A DNA stretch of 48,015 bases from a virus, in IMG/VR virus record IMGVR_UViG_3300019124_000010, positions 1 to 48,015 of that record. One strand, 5' to 3'. A program made the translations under genes and the position numbers. Under the pieces are notes generated by a model. The model ran no database searches. It was not told where the DNA came from and saw only the letters and a program-made list of their open reading frames with translations. Positions 38,734 through 45,779 of this stretch are shown piece by piece. Each line of letters begins with the position of its first letter. The stretch's first letter is position 1.

Positions 38734-39135
38734 ATGATTGCTTTTGATTTCATCATAGGGCTGCTCAACTTTCTCCATGCTGGCATAGATGCTGAGAGGA
38801 TCGCTAAAAACAAAAGGATCTATCATGGCATCAATGGGCTGATCTACTTAGGGATCTGCTTTGTGTTTGCATTAGTAGTGAGCAGCTCTTTTTTCTGGCT
38901 CATAGCCAGTATTTCTTTCCTCAGGTGGCTGGCATTAAGGCAGCTCACTTTTGATATTCCCCTAAACATTCTCAGAGGGCTGGAGTGGGATTATATCTCT
39001 CCAGAGCCTAAGGCGTGGCTAGATAAGCTGGAGCTGAAAGTATTTAAGGGAGTTTATGGCAGGGCTGAGAAATTCTACCTGAGATCATACATCATTTTAC
39101 TAATCATTGAGCTATTGCTCATCACTTTATTATGA
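38734..39135 (+). CDS. Membrane protein of the lysis cassette
   Basis: 133 residues with hydrophobic segments near 2-14, 33-62 (GLIYLGICFVFALVVSSSFF) and at the very end (SYIILLIIELLLITLL). No family recognised. Its stop overlaps the amidase start (ATGA), so endolysin translation is coupled to it. Confidence 0.6.
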   Translation: MIAFDFIIGLLNFLHAGIDAERIAKNKRIYHGINGLIYLGICFVFALVVSSSFFWLIASISFLRWLALRQLTFDIPLNILRGLEWDYISPEPKAWLDKLELKVFKGVYGRAEKFYLRSYIILLIIELLLITLL

Positions 39136-39548
39136 GAGAGATAAAATACATAGTGCTCCATTGCACAGCAACCTCTCAGCTTACTACTGTGGAAAGTATC
39201 AAAAGATACTGGAGGGAGGTTTTAGGCTGGAAACAGGTGGGCTATCATCACATCATCATGCCTGATGGATCTATTATAAATCTTGCTCCCATTGAACAGC
39301 CTACAAATGGAGTGGCTGGCTATAATGCTGGCTCTATCCATATCTCCTACTTAGGAGGAGTAGATGCTAAGGGCAATGCACTGGATAACAGAACAGCGGC
39401 TCAGAAAGCGGCTCAGATCCATCTGCTCAAAAAGTATAAAGCTCAATTTCCTAAGGCTCAAATCTTAGGGCATAGAGATTTTCCAAATGTAAAAAAGGCT
39501 TGTCCATCATTTGATGTGAGAAGCTGGCTAAAAACAATCAATCTGTAA
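39132..39548 (+). CDS. Endolysin: N-acetylmuramoyl-L-alanine amidase (Amidase_2)
   Basis: 138 residues, one catalytic domain. YIVLHCTATSQ (H10), GYHHIIMPDGSI (H39/H40), SIHISYLGGVD (H70) and ILGHRDFPNVKKACPSFDV (H114, C124) match T7 lysozyme/PGRP amidases; H10, H114 and C124 are the zinc ligands. It cuts the bond between muramic acid and the peptide stem. No signal peptide, so release depends on the holin. It lies between lysis membrane genes and the spanin. Confidence 0.93.
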   Translation: MREIKYIVLHCTATSQLTTVESIKRYWREVLGWKQVGYHHIIMPDGSIINLAPIEQPTNGVAGYNAGSIHISYLGGVDAKGNALDNRTAAQKAAQIHLLKKYKAQFPKAQILGHRDFPNVKKACPSFDVRSWLKTINL

Positions 39549-39550
39549 TT

Positions 39551-40120
39551 ATGAGAAAGCTATTTTATTTGATGCTATGCACAGTGCTCCTCTCCTCTTG
39601 CACTGTATTAAAAAAGAGAAAGAGCTCCAGAGAGGAGGAGATAAAAACTGAGGTAAAGCAGGAGATCAAAAAAGAGGGTGAAACAATCACTAAAAACAAA
39701 ACAGTAATCACTGAGAAAGTAGATACTGTGATCTATACTCCAGCTGATAGCCTCAAATCGGTGCTGGATCTTTCTGACAGTTTAGATAAAGATACTGTGA
39801 TCCAGAGCGGAAAGCTGACAGTTAAGGCAAAGTGGAAAGCAAAAGAGCGGCGATTGCAGCTAGAAAGCCACTCCTCAGCTGATAGCACAATAGTAAGGAT
39901 GGAGCGGGTGATTGAGAGCCTTACTGAGCAGATCCAGAGAGAGAAAGTGGATGGCACATATACAACAAAACAGGAGCAAGCAATAAAAGAGAGCACTAAA
40001 GAGAAAGAGAGTAAGAGAGTGCCTGTAGTGATCCAGATTATTTTGTGGATATTGATAATATTAGCGTTTCTGCTATTGATCCTCTGGATCAGGAGGCAGT
40101 TACCCATGAGGCTCATGTGA
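39551..40120 (+). CDS. u-spanin-like lipoprotein with C-terminal transmembrane helix
   Basis: 189 residues. A lipoprotein signal (MRKLFYLMLCTVLLSSC, lipobox LSSC with C17) would anchor the N-terminus in the outer membrane. A long charged periplasmic coiled coil follows (about 24-155), then a single transmembrane helix at about 160-182 (VIQIILWILIILAFLLLILW) with a basic tip. One polypeptide spanning both membranes is the definition of a unimolecular spanin (phage T1 gp11 type), which fuses outer and inner membrane at the last step of lysis. It follows the endolysin gene by 2 bp. This implies a Gram-negative host. Confidence 0.82.
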   Translation: MRKLFYLMLCTVLLSSCTVLKKRKSSREEEIKTEVKQEIKKEGETITKNKTVITEKVDTVIYTPADSLKSVLDLSDSLDKDTVIQSGKLTVKAKWKAKERRLQLESHSSADSTIVRMERVIESLTEQIQREKVDGTYTTKQEQAIKESTKEKESKRVPVVIQIILWILIILAFLLLILWIRRQLPMRLM

Positions 40121-40134
40121 TCAGTGCTCATTTC

Positions 40135-40169
40135 GGAGGCAGGATTTCTATCCTTTGCCTCCTTTTTTT
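40135..40169 (+). terminator. Terminator after the lysis cassette
   Basis: GGAGGCA-GGAT, loop TTCT, ATCC-TT-TGCCTCC with a 2-nt bulge, then seven T. Confidence 0.85.
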
Positions 40170-40177
40170 AAACTTTT

Positions 40178-40219
40178 TTACAAAACAGTTTTGTAATCTC
40201 ATAAGTTTGCTTATGTTTG
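40178..40219 (+). promoter_or_regulatory. Promoter with perfect 19-bp operator
   Basis: TTACAAAACAGTTTTGTAA (40178-40196) is a perfect palindrome and embeds the -33 TTTG (40190-40193). Eighteen nt later TATGTTTG (40212-40219) is an exact -7 box. ATAAGTTTGCTTAT (40201-40214) overlaps it, so both palindrome classes meet at one promoter. Confidence 0.82.
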
Positions 40220-40237
40220 CATCACAATCACAATAAA

Positions 40238-40966
40238 ATGGAAATTCTGAAAGATGCACTTTATGTAGTAAACCACTCAGGAGGAAAGGATAGCCAAGCA
40301 ATGTATTTGCTCCTGAGCAAAGTAATTCCCGCTCATCAGTTAGTAGTAATCCATGCAAACTTGCCTGAGGTAGAGTGGCATGGTACTCTGGAGCATATTC
40401 AAAACACAATCTTTCATGAGCTTTTTGTAGTACAGGCCAAAAAAACATTTTTAGGCATGGTAGAAAATAGAGGTATGTTTCCTTCGCCTAAATACAGGCA
40501 GTGCACCTCAGATCTTAAGAGAGCTCCTATTGATAGTAAGATCATCCAGATTTGCAATGAGAGAGGTTTTACCAAAGTGGTGAGCTGTATGGGATTGAGA
40601 GCTCAGGAAAGCTCCAATAGGGCAAAAAAAGAAACATGGAGGAGAGTGGAGAGTAAATGCAACTCAAAGAGAGAGTGGTTTGAGTGGTTGCCTATTCATG
40701 GCTGGAGCACTGAGGAGGTGTTTGGTTATATCAGCCAGAACAATCAAAAACCTCATTGGGCTTATGAGAAAGGGATGAGCCGCTTATCATGCTGCTTTTG
40801 CATTATGGCCTCAAGAGAGGATCTTACTACAGCGGCTAAACTCAATCCAGAGCTTTATAAAAAGTATGTGGAGCTGGAGAAAAAACTAGATGTAACTATG
40901 ATGATGCCTGATAAGAAAAAAGGCAGGCTCTTTCTGGAGGAGATCACTGGCATCAAAGCCGCTTAA
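40238..40966 (+). CDS. PAPS-reductase-family PP-loop enzyme
   Basis: 242 residues. The PP-loop SGGKDS at 14-19 binds ATP or a sulfonucleotide. VVIHANLPEVEWHGT, RQCTSDLKRAPI (the region that binds the phosphosulfate in PAPS reductases) and CMGLRAQESSNR follow. The C-terminal cluster SRLSCCFCIMASREDL (about 181-196) could bind an iron-sulfur cluster. Phage and plasmid proteins of this type are usually not sulfate assimilation enzymes; some act in nucleic-acid thiolation or base modification, others are linked to defence. No cysteine desulfurase or dnd partner is nearby. It is repressible through the 19-bp operator. The ATG at 40238 follows the promoter by 18 nt. Confidence 0.8.
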   Translation: MEILKDALYVVNHSGGKDSQAMYLLLSKVIPAHQLVVIHANLPEVEWHGTLEHIQNTIFHELFVVQAKKTFLGMVENRGMFPSPKYRQCTSDLKRAPIDSKIIQICNERGFTKVVSCMGLRAQESSNRAKKETWRRVESKCNSKREWFEWLPIHGWSTEEVFGYISQNNQKPHWAYEKGMSRLSCCFCIMASREDLTTAAKLNPELYKKYVELEKKLDVTMMMPDKKKGRLFLEEITGIKAA

Positions 40967-40998
40967 TATTTCAATCTTAATCACATAAATCACAAATC

Positions 40999-41304
40999 AT
41001 GAGCACACTAGTAAGAATTATCACTCAGTATCAGGAAAATTATGCTTTTGCCGATGGCGGCACTCCTCACTGGAAAAATAAAGGTGAGCTGGAGTTTACT
41101 GTAAAAGTAGATCTGGATCATTTGATGTATGCAAAAGAGGAGGTAGAGGCAGCAATCAGAGAGATGCTAGAGAAACATCATAGCAATGATGCCTCCAGAG
41201 TGGAGCTAATATCTTTTGAGCCTATATTTCATACTCCTGAGGCTTTTGATCAGATTGAGTTTAATAATCTGCTGGATAAAAAAATCAAATTACTTTCACA
41301 ATAA
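40999..41304 (+). CDS. Hypothetical protein
   Basis: 101 residues, starting MSTLVRIITQYQENYAFADG and then GTPHWKNKGELEFTVKVDLD. The 'TQYxENY ... WK.KG..EF' pattern is one I associate with phage proteins of unknown function. The C-terminal half is helical. AATCACAAATC leader. It belongs to the early operon after the PP-loop gene. Confidence 0.6.
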   Translation: MSTLVRIITQYQENYAFADGGTPHWKNKGELEFTVKVDLDHLMYAKEEVEAAIREMLEKHHSNDASRVELISFEPIFHTPEAFDQIEFNNLLDKKIKLLSQ

Positions 41305-41316
41305 AAACTATCAGGC

Positions 41317-41556
41317 ATGAGATCTTTCTCTATATCAAAGCTGATGGCAGCTAAAAGCAAATACGATAAAGAGATTGCTGCCTTAGAAGATAGGCTCTCA
41401 CCTTTCATTGAGTTTGACTTCTTTATCATATGGCAGCAAGGTGATGGATTTGTAATAGTGTCCGATGATGTAAACTCGTCGCTTGAGAAATGTATTGAGA
41501 TAATTCAAAAAGAGGAAAAGCTCACTTTTAATGATTTCTTAGAAAATAGTATTTAA
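41317..41556 (+). CDS. Hypothetical small protein
   Basis: 79 residues: helical start SISKLMAAKSKYDKEIAALE, then FIEFDFFIIWQQGDGFVIVS and a helix NSSLEKCIEIIQKEEKLTFN. Small alpha/beta domain of unknown function, 12 bp behind the previous gene. Confidence 0.55.
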   Translation: MRSFSISKLMAAKSKYDKEIAALEDRLSPFIEFDFFIIWQQGDGFVIVSDDVNSSLEKCIEIIQKEEKLTFNDFLENSI

Positions 41557-41585
41557 TCGCAAATCACAATAAAAATCACAATCAC

Positions 41586-41927
41586 ATGGATCTAATCAAT
41601 CAAATTTTAGCCGAAACCTCCACTCATGAGCAGTGGGAGGTGGCCTATTATCATTCAACTGAAATGCCTCACACAGCTCTGGCTGTATGGGATAGCAGAG
41701 TGCTGGATCATGAACAGGGAGAGCCTATCTGCCTGATCTCTCCAGTGGACAAGGTGAATAAGAGAGATCTGATCAATGCTCACCTGATAGCTGCATCACC
41801 GATGATGCTAAAAGCTCTACTGGCAGTTTATGAAAAGATAAAAGATGATCACAGCCCTCTGGAGCTTACTCAGGAGGAAAGAGGTTTGATCAAAGGAGCA
41901 CTCCTTTTAATTGATCCCAATTTATAA
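41586..41927 (+). CDS. Hypothetical protein
   Basis: 113 residues. Beta start WEVAYYHSTEMPHTALAVWD, then EQGEPICLISPVDKVNKRDL, and NAHLIAASPMMLKALLAVYE. The phrase 'NAxLIAASPMMLxAL' is a strong motif of a very common family of small phage proteins of unknown function. Leader AATCGCAAATCACAATAAAA and AATCACAATCAC. Confidence 0.7.
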   Translation: MDLINQILAETSTHEQWEVAYYHSTEMPHTALAVWDSRVLDHEQGEPICLISPVDKVNKRDLINAHLIAASPMMLKALLAVYEKIKDDHSPLELTQEERGLIKGALLLIDPNL

Positions 41928-41948
41928 TCAACCTTATTTCATTATAAG

Positions 41949-41956
41949 TATATTTG
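41949..41956 (+). promoter_or_regulatory. Promoter of the Nmad1 gene
   Basis: TATATTTG is an exact TAnnTTTG box after ATTATAAG. The expected start is near 41963, so the ATG at 41975 rather than the upstream TTG at 41954 must be the start codon. Confidence 0.6.
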
Positions 41957-41974
41957 AAACTCAATTTTATAACT

Positions 41975-42289
41975 ATGACTAAGCAGGAGCAAATTAAATT
42001 TTTTGGAGATTATACCGATAAGATGGCTGAGATCATGCTCAATAAGGGAGATGATTATGCTGGAGAGGATAGGCTATCTAATTTCAAGCAAGTAGCTCAG
42101 ATTTGTGGTATTAAACCTCAAACTGCGATACTGGCATTAATCGCTACTAAGGTGGCAAGGCTTAGCCAGCTCTATAGCGGCAAAACTCCCAAAAATGAGA
42201 GCATCAATGATAGTATTGTAGATCTCTCCAATTACTCAGTTTTGCTGGCAATGATAGAGGCTGAGACACAACAGGAGAAAGAGCAATAG
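41975..42289 (+). CDS. Nmad1/DUF1599-like nucleotide-modification-associated protein
   Basis: 104 residues. KGDDYAGEDRLSNFKQVAQI, then LIATKVARLSQLYSGKTPKN and NESINDSIVDLSNYSVLLAM match the Nmad1 (DUF1599, PF07659) pattern: K.xDY...D.l.NF, K..Rl..L, ES..D...DL.nY..L. The domain is related to the MazG-type all-alpha folds and is found in phages with altered bases. Its substrate is unknown. It occurs here with a DUF550 enzyme and a PP-loop enzyme encoded elsewhere in the genome. Its stop is inside the following terminator. Confidence 0.75.
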   Translation: MTKQEQIKFFGDYTDKMAEIMLNKGDDYAGEDRLSNFKQVAQICGIKPQTAILALIATKVARLSQLYSGKTPKNESINDSIVDLSNYSVLLAMIEAETQQEKEQ

Positions 42290-42303
42290 TGCTCTTTTTT
42301 TTG
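42278..42303 (+). terminator. Terminator overlapping the end of the Nmad1 gene
   Basis: AAAGAGC (42278-42284), loop AATAGT, GCTCTTT (42291-42297), T-run of eight. The TAG stop lies in the loop. Confidence 0.85.
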
Positions 42304-42311
42304 CTCAAATT

Positions 42312-42354
42312 TTACAAACTTGTTTTGTAATTACAAATCAGTGCTGTAATATTG
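42312..42354 (+). promoter_or_regulatory. Promoter with tandem 19-bp operators
   Basis: TTACAAACTTGTTTTGTAA (42312-42330) and the more divergent TTACAAATCAGTGCTGTAA (42331-42349) are contiguous. TTTG (42324-42327), 19 nt, TAATATTG (42347-42354) forms the promoter, the same geometry as at 47287 and 20251. Confidence 0.8.
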
Positions 42355-42377
42355 CATTATCACAAAATCACTCACAA

Positions 42378-42773
42378 ATGGCAAACACAATCAAAAATCT
42401 AATTGAGAGGCTCTCCAGAGAGAGAGATCAAATGAGCTGCTTACATGATCAGCTCTGGATTAATAATGATCAGAGATATGTGCTCTCTGATGATGATGGA
42501 GTTTTTTACCTGATGATTGAGAAAGAGGGAGAGATAGGCAGCGTTAAGTTTTATGCCTCTTGCACTCATGAGATCCAGAAAGCTCACTACTGCTCTAAAA
42601 GATCAGCAAAGATCCTAGAGGAGCAGCTGGAATTTTCTGGCACTAAATGGAACGGCATAAGGCTGAGAGCAATCTCCTTACTGGAGGCAGTGAGAAAAGA
42701 GATTAAGAGTAAGGAAACAATCATTTCACTATTAAAAGCTCATCCTCAGCCTGAGGCTTTGGTGAGAATATAA
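42378..42773 (+). CDS. Hypothetical protein under tandem-operator control
   Basis: 131 residues: NTIKNLIERLSRERDQMSCL, DQRYVLSDDDGVFYLMIEKE, YASCTHEIQKAHYCSKRSAK, and helices AISLLEAVRKEIKSKET. Mixed alpha/beta, no family recognised. It shares its promoter type with the genes at 20188 (leftward) and 47388, so is probably expressed in the same phase (shortly after induction). Leader ATTATCACAAAATCACTCAC. Confidence 0.62.
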   Translation: MANTIKNLIERLSRERDQMSCLHDQLWINNDQRYVLSDDDGVFYLMIEKEGEIGSVKFYASCTHEIQKAHYCSKRSAKILEEQLEFSGTKWNGIRLRAISLLEAVRKEIKSKETIISLLKAHPQPEALVRI

Positions 42774-42784
42774 GTAAACTTAAT
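42769..42784 (+). promoter_or_regulatory. TATAAGTAAACTTAAT palindrome copy
   Basis: Overlaps the stop of the previous gene and precedes the ATG at 42793. It is in the inverted orientation (AA centre) with one arm mismatch. Confidence 0.45.
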
Positions 42785-42792
42785 CTGTTATC

Positions 42793-42999
42793 ATGAAACT
42801 CATAAAAATGGAAAATAATCAATCACAATCAGGATCTATCATATCTACTCACTTTGATCTTTCTGAGCTCCAGAGCACACCTGAGAGCAAACTGGATAAC
42901 AAAGAGTATTACTTTTTAAAAAGGGATCAAAATCAGGCCACTCCAGAGGAGAAAGAGGCAAAGTGGATGGATCAGATCTCTTACATAAGAGGTTTGTAA
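42793..42999 (+). CDS. Small hypothetical protein
   Basis: 68 residues, hydrophilic and probably partly disordered: QSQSGSIISTHFDLSELQST, NKEYYFLKRDQNQATPEEKE. An internal ATG at 42808 (MENNQ) is an alternative start. Function unknown. Confidence 0.5.
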   Translation: MKLIKMENNQSQSGSIISTHFDLSELQSTPESKLDNKEYYFLKRDQNQATPEEKEAKWMDQISYIRGL

Positions 43000-43040
43000 T
43001 AAATAACTATTTTTAAAATAAAAAAGTGGGCAAAAAAGCA

Positions 43041-43247
43041 ATGACTACACAAGAAGCCTTTGAGCAAATTATTTATGATGATCGCTATAGGCTCTCCCTG
43101 CCACTGGAGGAGCAAAGATCTCTGGCAGCTTACAAATCAAAGTACCTGAAAGGAGAGCTCAATCTGAGCAGAATAGATGCTTTTATTGAGAAACATGGCT
43201 TTAAGGTGCACAGGGAGAAACTCTGGATCAAAAAGGAGGAGGCTTAA
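43041..43247 (+). CDS. Small hypothetical protein
   Basis: 68 residues from the ATG at 43041 (a GTG at 43026 would add MGKKA): TTQEAFEQIIYDDRYRLSLP, EEQRSLAAYKSKYLKGELNL, SRIDAFIEKHGFKVHREKLW. The layout with a short DxxYRxxL segment, a YK.(R/K)Y..G.ls helix and a final L...GFK......W is familiar from small Bacteroidota phage proteins and looks like a helix-turn-helix, possibly DNA-binding. The stop overlaps the next start (AATGA). Confidence 0.55.
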   Translation: MTTQEAFEQIIYDDRYRLSLPLEEQRSLAAYKSKYLKGELNLSRIDAFIEKHGFKVHREKLWIKKEEA

Positions 43248-43465
43248 TGAAAGAAAGGAAATTTAAAAAGGGTGATAAATATAAACTGGCTTACCTGTAC
43301 GACCTTTCAGCCAGAGGTTATAAGCAAGAGATCCTAGATTTTGAGCTACTGGCTTTCAGAGGATCTAAGCTCTATTTCTTTAATCAGTCAAAAGGGAAAG
43401 ATCTGGTGATTTCCAGAATTGAATTTGAGAGGCTTAAGGAGATAGCTGATCAGGAGCAATCTTAA
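43247..43465 (+). CDS. Small hypothetical protein
   Basis: 72 residues, basic: RKFKKGDKYKLAYLYDLSAR, GSKLYFFNQSKGKDLVISRI. Small beta-barrel-like composition. Translationally coupled to the upstream gene. Its 3' end overlaps the end of the convergent gene at 43434 by 32 bp. Confidence 0.55.
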   Translation: MKERKFKKGDKYKLAYLYDLSARGYKQEILDFELLAFRGSKLYFFNQSKGKDLVISRIEFERLKEIADQEQS

Positions 43466-43745
43466 TTTTGGATTGCACTACTCTTGTATAATTGTCTATG
43501 AGTTGCTGTTTGAAAATAGGATCATTCAGCAACTTTTTTATTTCGCTCTCAGGCAGCTCCAGAGCATCCAGAATGATCCAGAAAAAACTCTCCAGCTCAT
43601 CATACTTATACTCTGGATGCAAGTAGTAACAGGCCGCTGAAAATACAGAAACTAAAGGAGCAGGATCACTCCCACTCCTCCAGTGTATCTCAGGCTGGAT
43701 CTCCACTAAGAAGCTCCAAAATTCTTTTTGTGCTATTACTTTCAC
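43434..43745 (-). CDS. Hypothetical protein downstream of the integrase
   Basis: 103 residues: FWSFLVEIQPEIHWRSGSDP, APLVSVFSAACYYLHPEYKY, DELESFFWIILDALELPESE. Aromatic-rich and helical, not recognised. It lies 12 bp after the integrase stop on the same strand, so it is co-transcribed with integrase and may be a lysogenic-phase gene. Confidence 0.6.
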   Translation of the reverse strand: MKVIAQKEFWSFLVEIQPEIHWRSGSDPAPLVSVFSAACYYLHPEYKYDELESFFWIILDALELPESEIKKLLNDPIFKQQLIDNYTRVVQSKIKIAPDQLSP

Positions 43746-43757
43746 TCTGGCTCAAAT

Positions 43758-44933
43758 CTAAGCAGTTTTTTTCTCAATAGCTCTCTCCATTCTATCCATT
43801 GCATCATCTACAGTTCTATCCATGATCTTTGCATAGGTAGCGGTCTGCTTCAAATTCCTATGGCCTAATATCTTACTTACTACCTCAATAGGGATAGCCA
43901 GCTCCAGAGCGATTGTGGCAAAAGAGTGCCTTGCTGTGTGGAATGTTACATGCTTATTAATCTCGGCTAGTTCAATCAGGATCTTTAGATACTCATTTGC
44001 TTTCTGATTTGAGATCAGCTTCCTATCTCCTATCAGCTGGATCAGCTCTTTCAATCGGCTTGTGAGCTTTATAGATACGATCTCTCCTACTCCTTTCTCT
44101 CCAGTGGCTTTTGATGTAACACATATAAGCCTATCTCCTACAATAAGCTCTCCTGATGGCAATCTCTGGAGATCTTCAAACCTCAGGCCTGAGTAGCATC
44201 CCACTAAAAAATAAAAGCCTATCAGCTGGAGTGATGGATGGAGAGAGGGCTCTTTACATTTCAGGTAAAGCCTTTCTACCTCCTCCATGCTCAGAGGTAT
44301 TTTGAGATTTTCTACATACTTAAACTTAAAAGATTTGAAAGGATAGTGATCAGTGATCTTATCAATATCTCTGGCTCTATTAAAGATCATTCTGATAAAT
44401 TTCAGATTTCCCCATATTGAATTGCCAGACAACTCACACACCGATTGCAGCCATCCCTTATACTCCTCCAGCCACTTATGATTGATCCTAGTGAATGGCA
44501 ATGATCCTCTCTCAAATCGCTCCACTTTCCTCAGCTCTTTTCTGTAAACTCTGATAGTGGCTGGATCTCTTAAACCTTTCTCCTCCATGTGATTGATCAC
44601 TGAGGCGGCATACTTTTTAAAATCATGGCTCTCCTCTGATTTTGTGAGCTGATTGATCAGATCCAGATTAACTGTTTCGCCTACTATTTTTCGCTCCATC
44701 AGTTTTGCCTGTAGATCCATTTTCATTCTCTGGATCGTAGAATTGATCAGAAAGTGATTTGAGATCTTTTTACTTACCCTCTCCTCATCTTCGCTCCAGT
44801 GCTCAGGAATAACCTTAAAGCCTGTGGAAACTTTCTTTTGCTTTCTATCAATGATCATTTGAATGATGATAGGGCACTCTCCCTTTGTGTTTGGTGCATC
44901 TTTTCTCAAGATGGCTTTGATGGATAGTTTCAT
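43758..44933 (-). CDS. int: Tyrosine recombinase integrase
   Basis: 391 residues. An N-terminal arm-binding domain (about 1-90: KGECPIIIQMIIDRKQKKVS), a SAM-like core-binding domain (about 105-195) and a catalytic domain with GCYSGLRFEDL (R251), VTSKATGEKG (K275 or K280), HTARHSF (H332, R335), LGHRN (H358) and the nucleophile Y367 in TATYAKIMD. All catalytic residues are present. The architecture is that of Bacteroidota phage and conjugative-element integrases. It faces away from an attP region with GGGAAACAT arm-type repeats. The leader holds the usual ATCACAAATCAC (reverse strand). Confidence 0.95.
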   Translation of the reverse strand: MKLSIKAILRKDAPNTKGECPIIIQMIIDRKQKKVSTGFKVIPEHWSEDEERVSKKISNHFLINSTIQRMKMDLQAKLMERKIVGETVNLDLINQLTKSEESHDFKKYAASVINHMEEKGLRDPATIRVYRKELRKVERFERGSLPFTRINHKWLEEYKGWLQSVCELSGNSIWGNLKFIRMIFNRARDIDKITDHYPFKSFKFKYVENLKIPLSMEEVERLYLKCKEPSLHPSLQLIGFYFLVGCYSGLRFEDLQRLPSGELIVGDRLICVTSKATGEKGVGEIVSIKLTSRLKELIQLIGDRKLISNQKANEYLKILIELAEINKHVTFHTARHSFATIALELAIPIEVVSKILGHRNLKQTATYAKIMDRTVDDAMDRMERAIEKKTA

Positions 44934-44990
44934 TTTACCTGTGATTTGTGATCAAAAAATATTGGCTCAGTGAGCCTAATTTATAAGAAT

Positions 44991-45224
44991 GGGAAACACA
45001 AAAGCTGGAGTGGGAAACATGGGAAACATTTGGGAAACATTCTCAAACGATTTTGGTAGATATTGGTAGATTTTGGATGCAATTCCAAAGGAGATTTAAC
45101 AAAAAAAGCAGCTCTAAAGCTGCTCTAAGTGATCCCGCTGGGAATTGTGCTAATTTCATCAAACCCTTGTCCAGCTTGCATTTCAGAGCACTCAAAAAAT
45201 GAGTGGGAAACATTTGGGAAACAT
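44991..45224. other. attP region with arm-type repeats and tRNA-like core
   Basis: GGGAAACAT occurs at 45012, 45021, 45032, 45205 and 45216 with a partial copy at 44991, forming two arms around a central segment. In the centre (45128-45146) is AGTGATCCCGCTGGGAATT, which read on the minus strand resembles a tRNA 3' end (CCCAG of the T stem, CGGGATC of the acceptor stem, A). Directly downstream on that strand is an intrinsic terminator. Integration into a tRNA gene, restoring its 3' end and terminator, is the natural reading. Two TTGGTAGAT(A/T)TTGG repeats (45052-45077) lie between the left arm and core. Confidence 0.75.
45099..45126 (-). terminator. Leftward terminator beside the att core
   Basis: On the minus strand AGCAGCT, loop TTAG, AGCTGCT (45124-45107) is followed by seven T. 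It ends the regulator transcripts and probably also serves the reconstituted host tRNA after integration. Confidence 0.8.
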
Positions 45225-45225
45225 C

Positions 45226-45582
45226 TTAGAGATTTTCGGCGATCTTTTGAGCCTCTCCAGAGATCTTTTCTAAGCCTTTTCTGACAGCTGCCAGCTTACT
45301 TTTTAGCTCCTGCTCTATCATATTGCCTTTTCTGGCTTTCAGGAATAGCGGCTCATTTTTGCTATCTGTAAGGAAAGCATAGGGATTAACATTAAAGATC
45401 TGGATCAGGTTCTTAAACACTGATAAACTCATAGTAGTTTCTCCTGCCTCCAGATAAGAGAGGGCGGCTTGAGAAATATCCAAGCTCTCAGCAAATTCTG
45501 ACTGATTAAGCTGGAGCATTTTTCTGATTTCCTTCAATTTTTCTCCATCAGGAGTTGAGGTTTTTTGTGCTTGTTTTGCCAT
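45226..45582 (-). CDS. XRE-family regulator with C-terminal coiled coil
   Basis: 118 residues from the ATG at 45582. The HTH domain occupies about 13-70: GEKLKEIRKMLQLNQSEFAE, SLDISQAALSYLEAGETTMS, then a helix LIQIFNVNPYAFL. A basic linker and a coiled-coil tail (EQELKSKLAAVRKGLEKISG) suggest dimerisation. It sits between attP and the repressor in the lysogeny block, so it may keep lysogeny genes in check or regulate integrase. The frame to 45702 is open but has no good start. It is a candidate reader of the 19-bp operators. Confidence 0.78.
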   Translation of the reverse strand: MAKQAQKTSTPDGEKLKEIRKMLQLNQSEFAESLDISQAALSYLEAGETTMSLSVFKNLIQIFNVNPYAFLTDSKNEPLFLKARKGNMIEQELKSKLAAVRKGLEKISGEAQKIAENL

Positions 45583-45779
45583 TGTCGTTTGTTTTTTAGT
45601 TGGTAGTATAGTTAAGGGGTTATCAAAGGAAATCGGAGTACAAATAAAAAAACATATTTCCAAAATTTCATAGAAAAAATAAATAAAATTATGCCAAAAC
45701 AAGTGTACTTATCGGCCAAATACCTGATTTCCAAGCTAAAACATGCAAAAAAATGTGGATAAGTTTAGTTATTAGACTA
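45583..45779. other. 197-bp gene-free stretch upstream of the XRE gene
   Basis: AT-rich. It holds three sequences related to GGAAAT/ATTTCC (45624, 45654, 45726), the last two as ATTTCCAA, which could be autoregulatory sites for the XRE protein. No ORF and no convincing TAnnTTTG box were found. Confidence 0.35.

Noticed and set aside
40045-40236. Plus-strand ORF at 40045
   Set aside because: It overlaps the spanin end, the terminator and the operator; not a gene.
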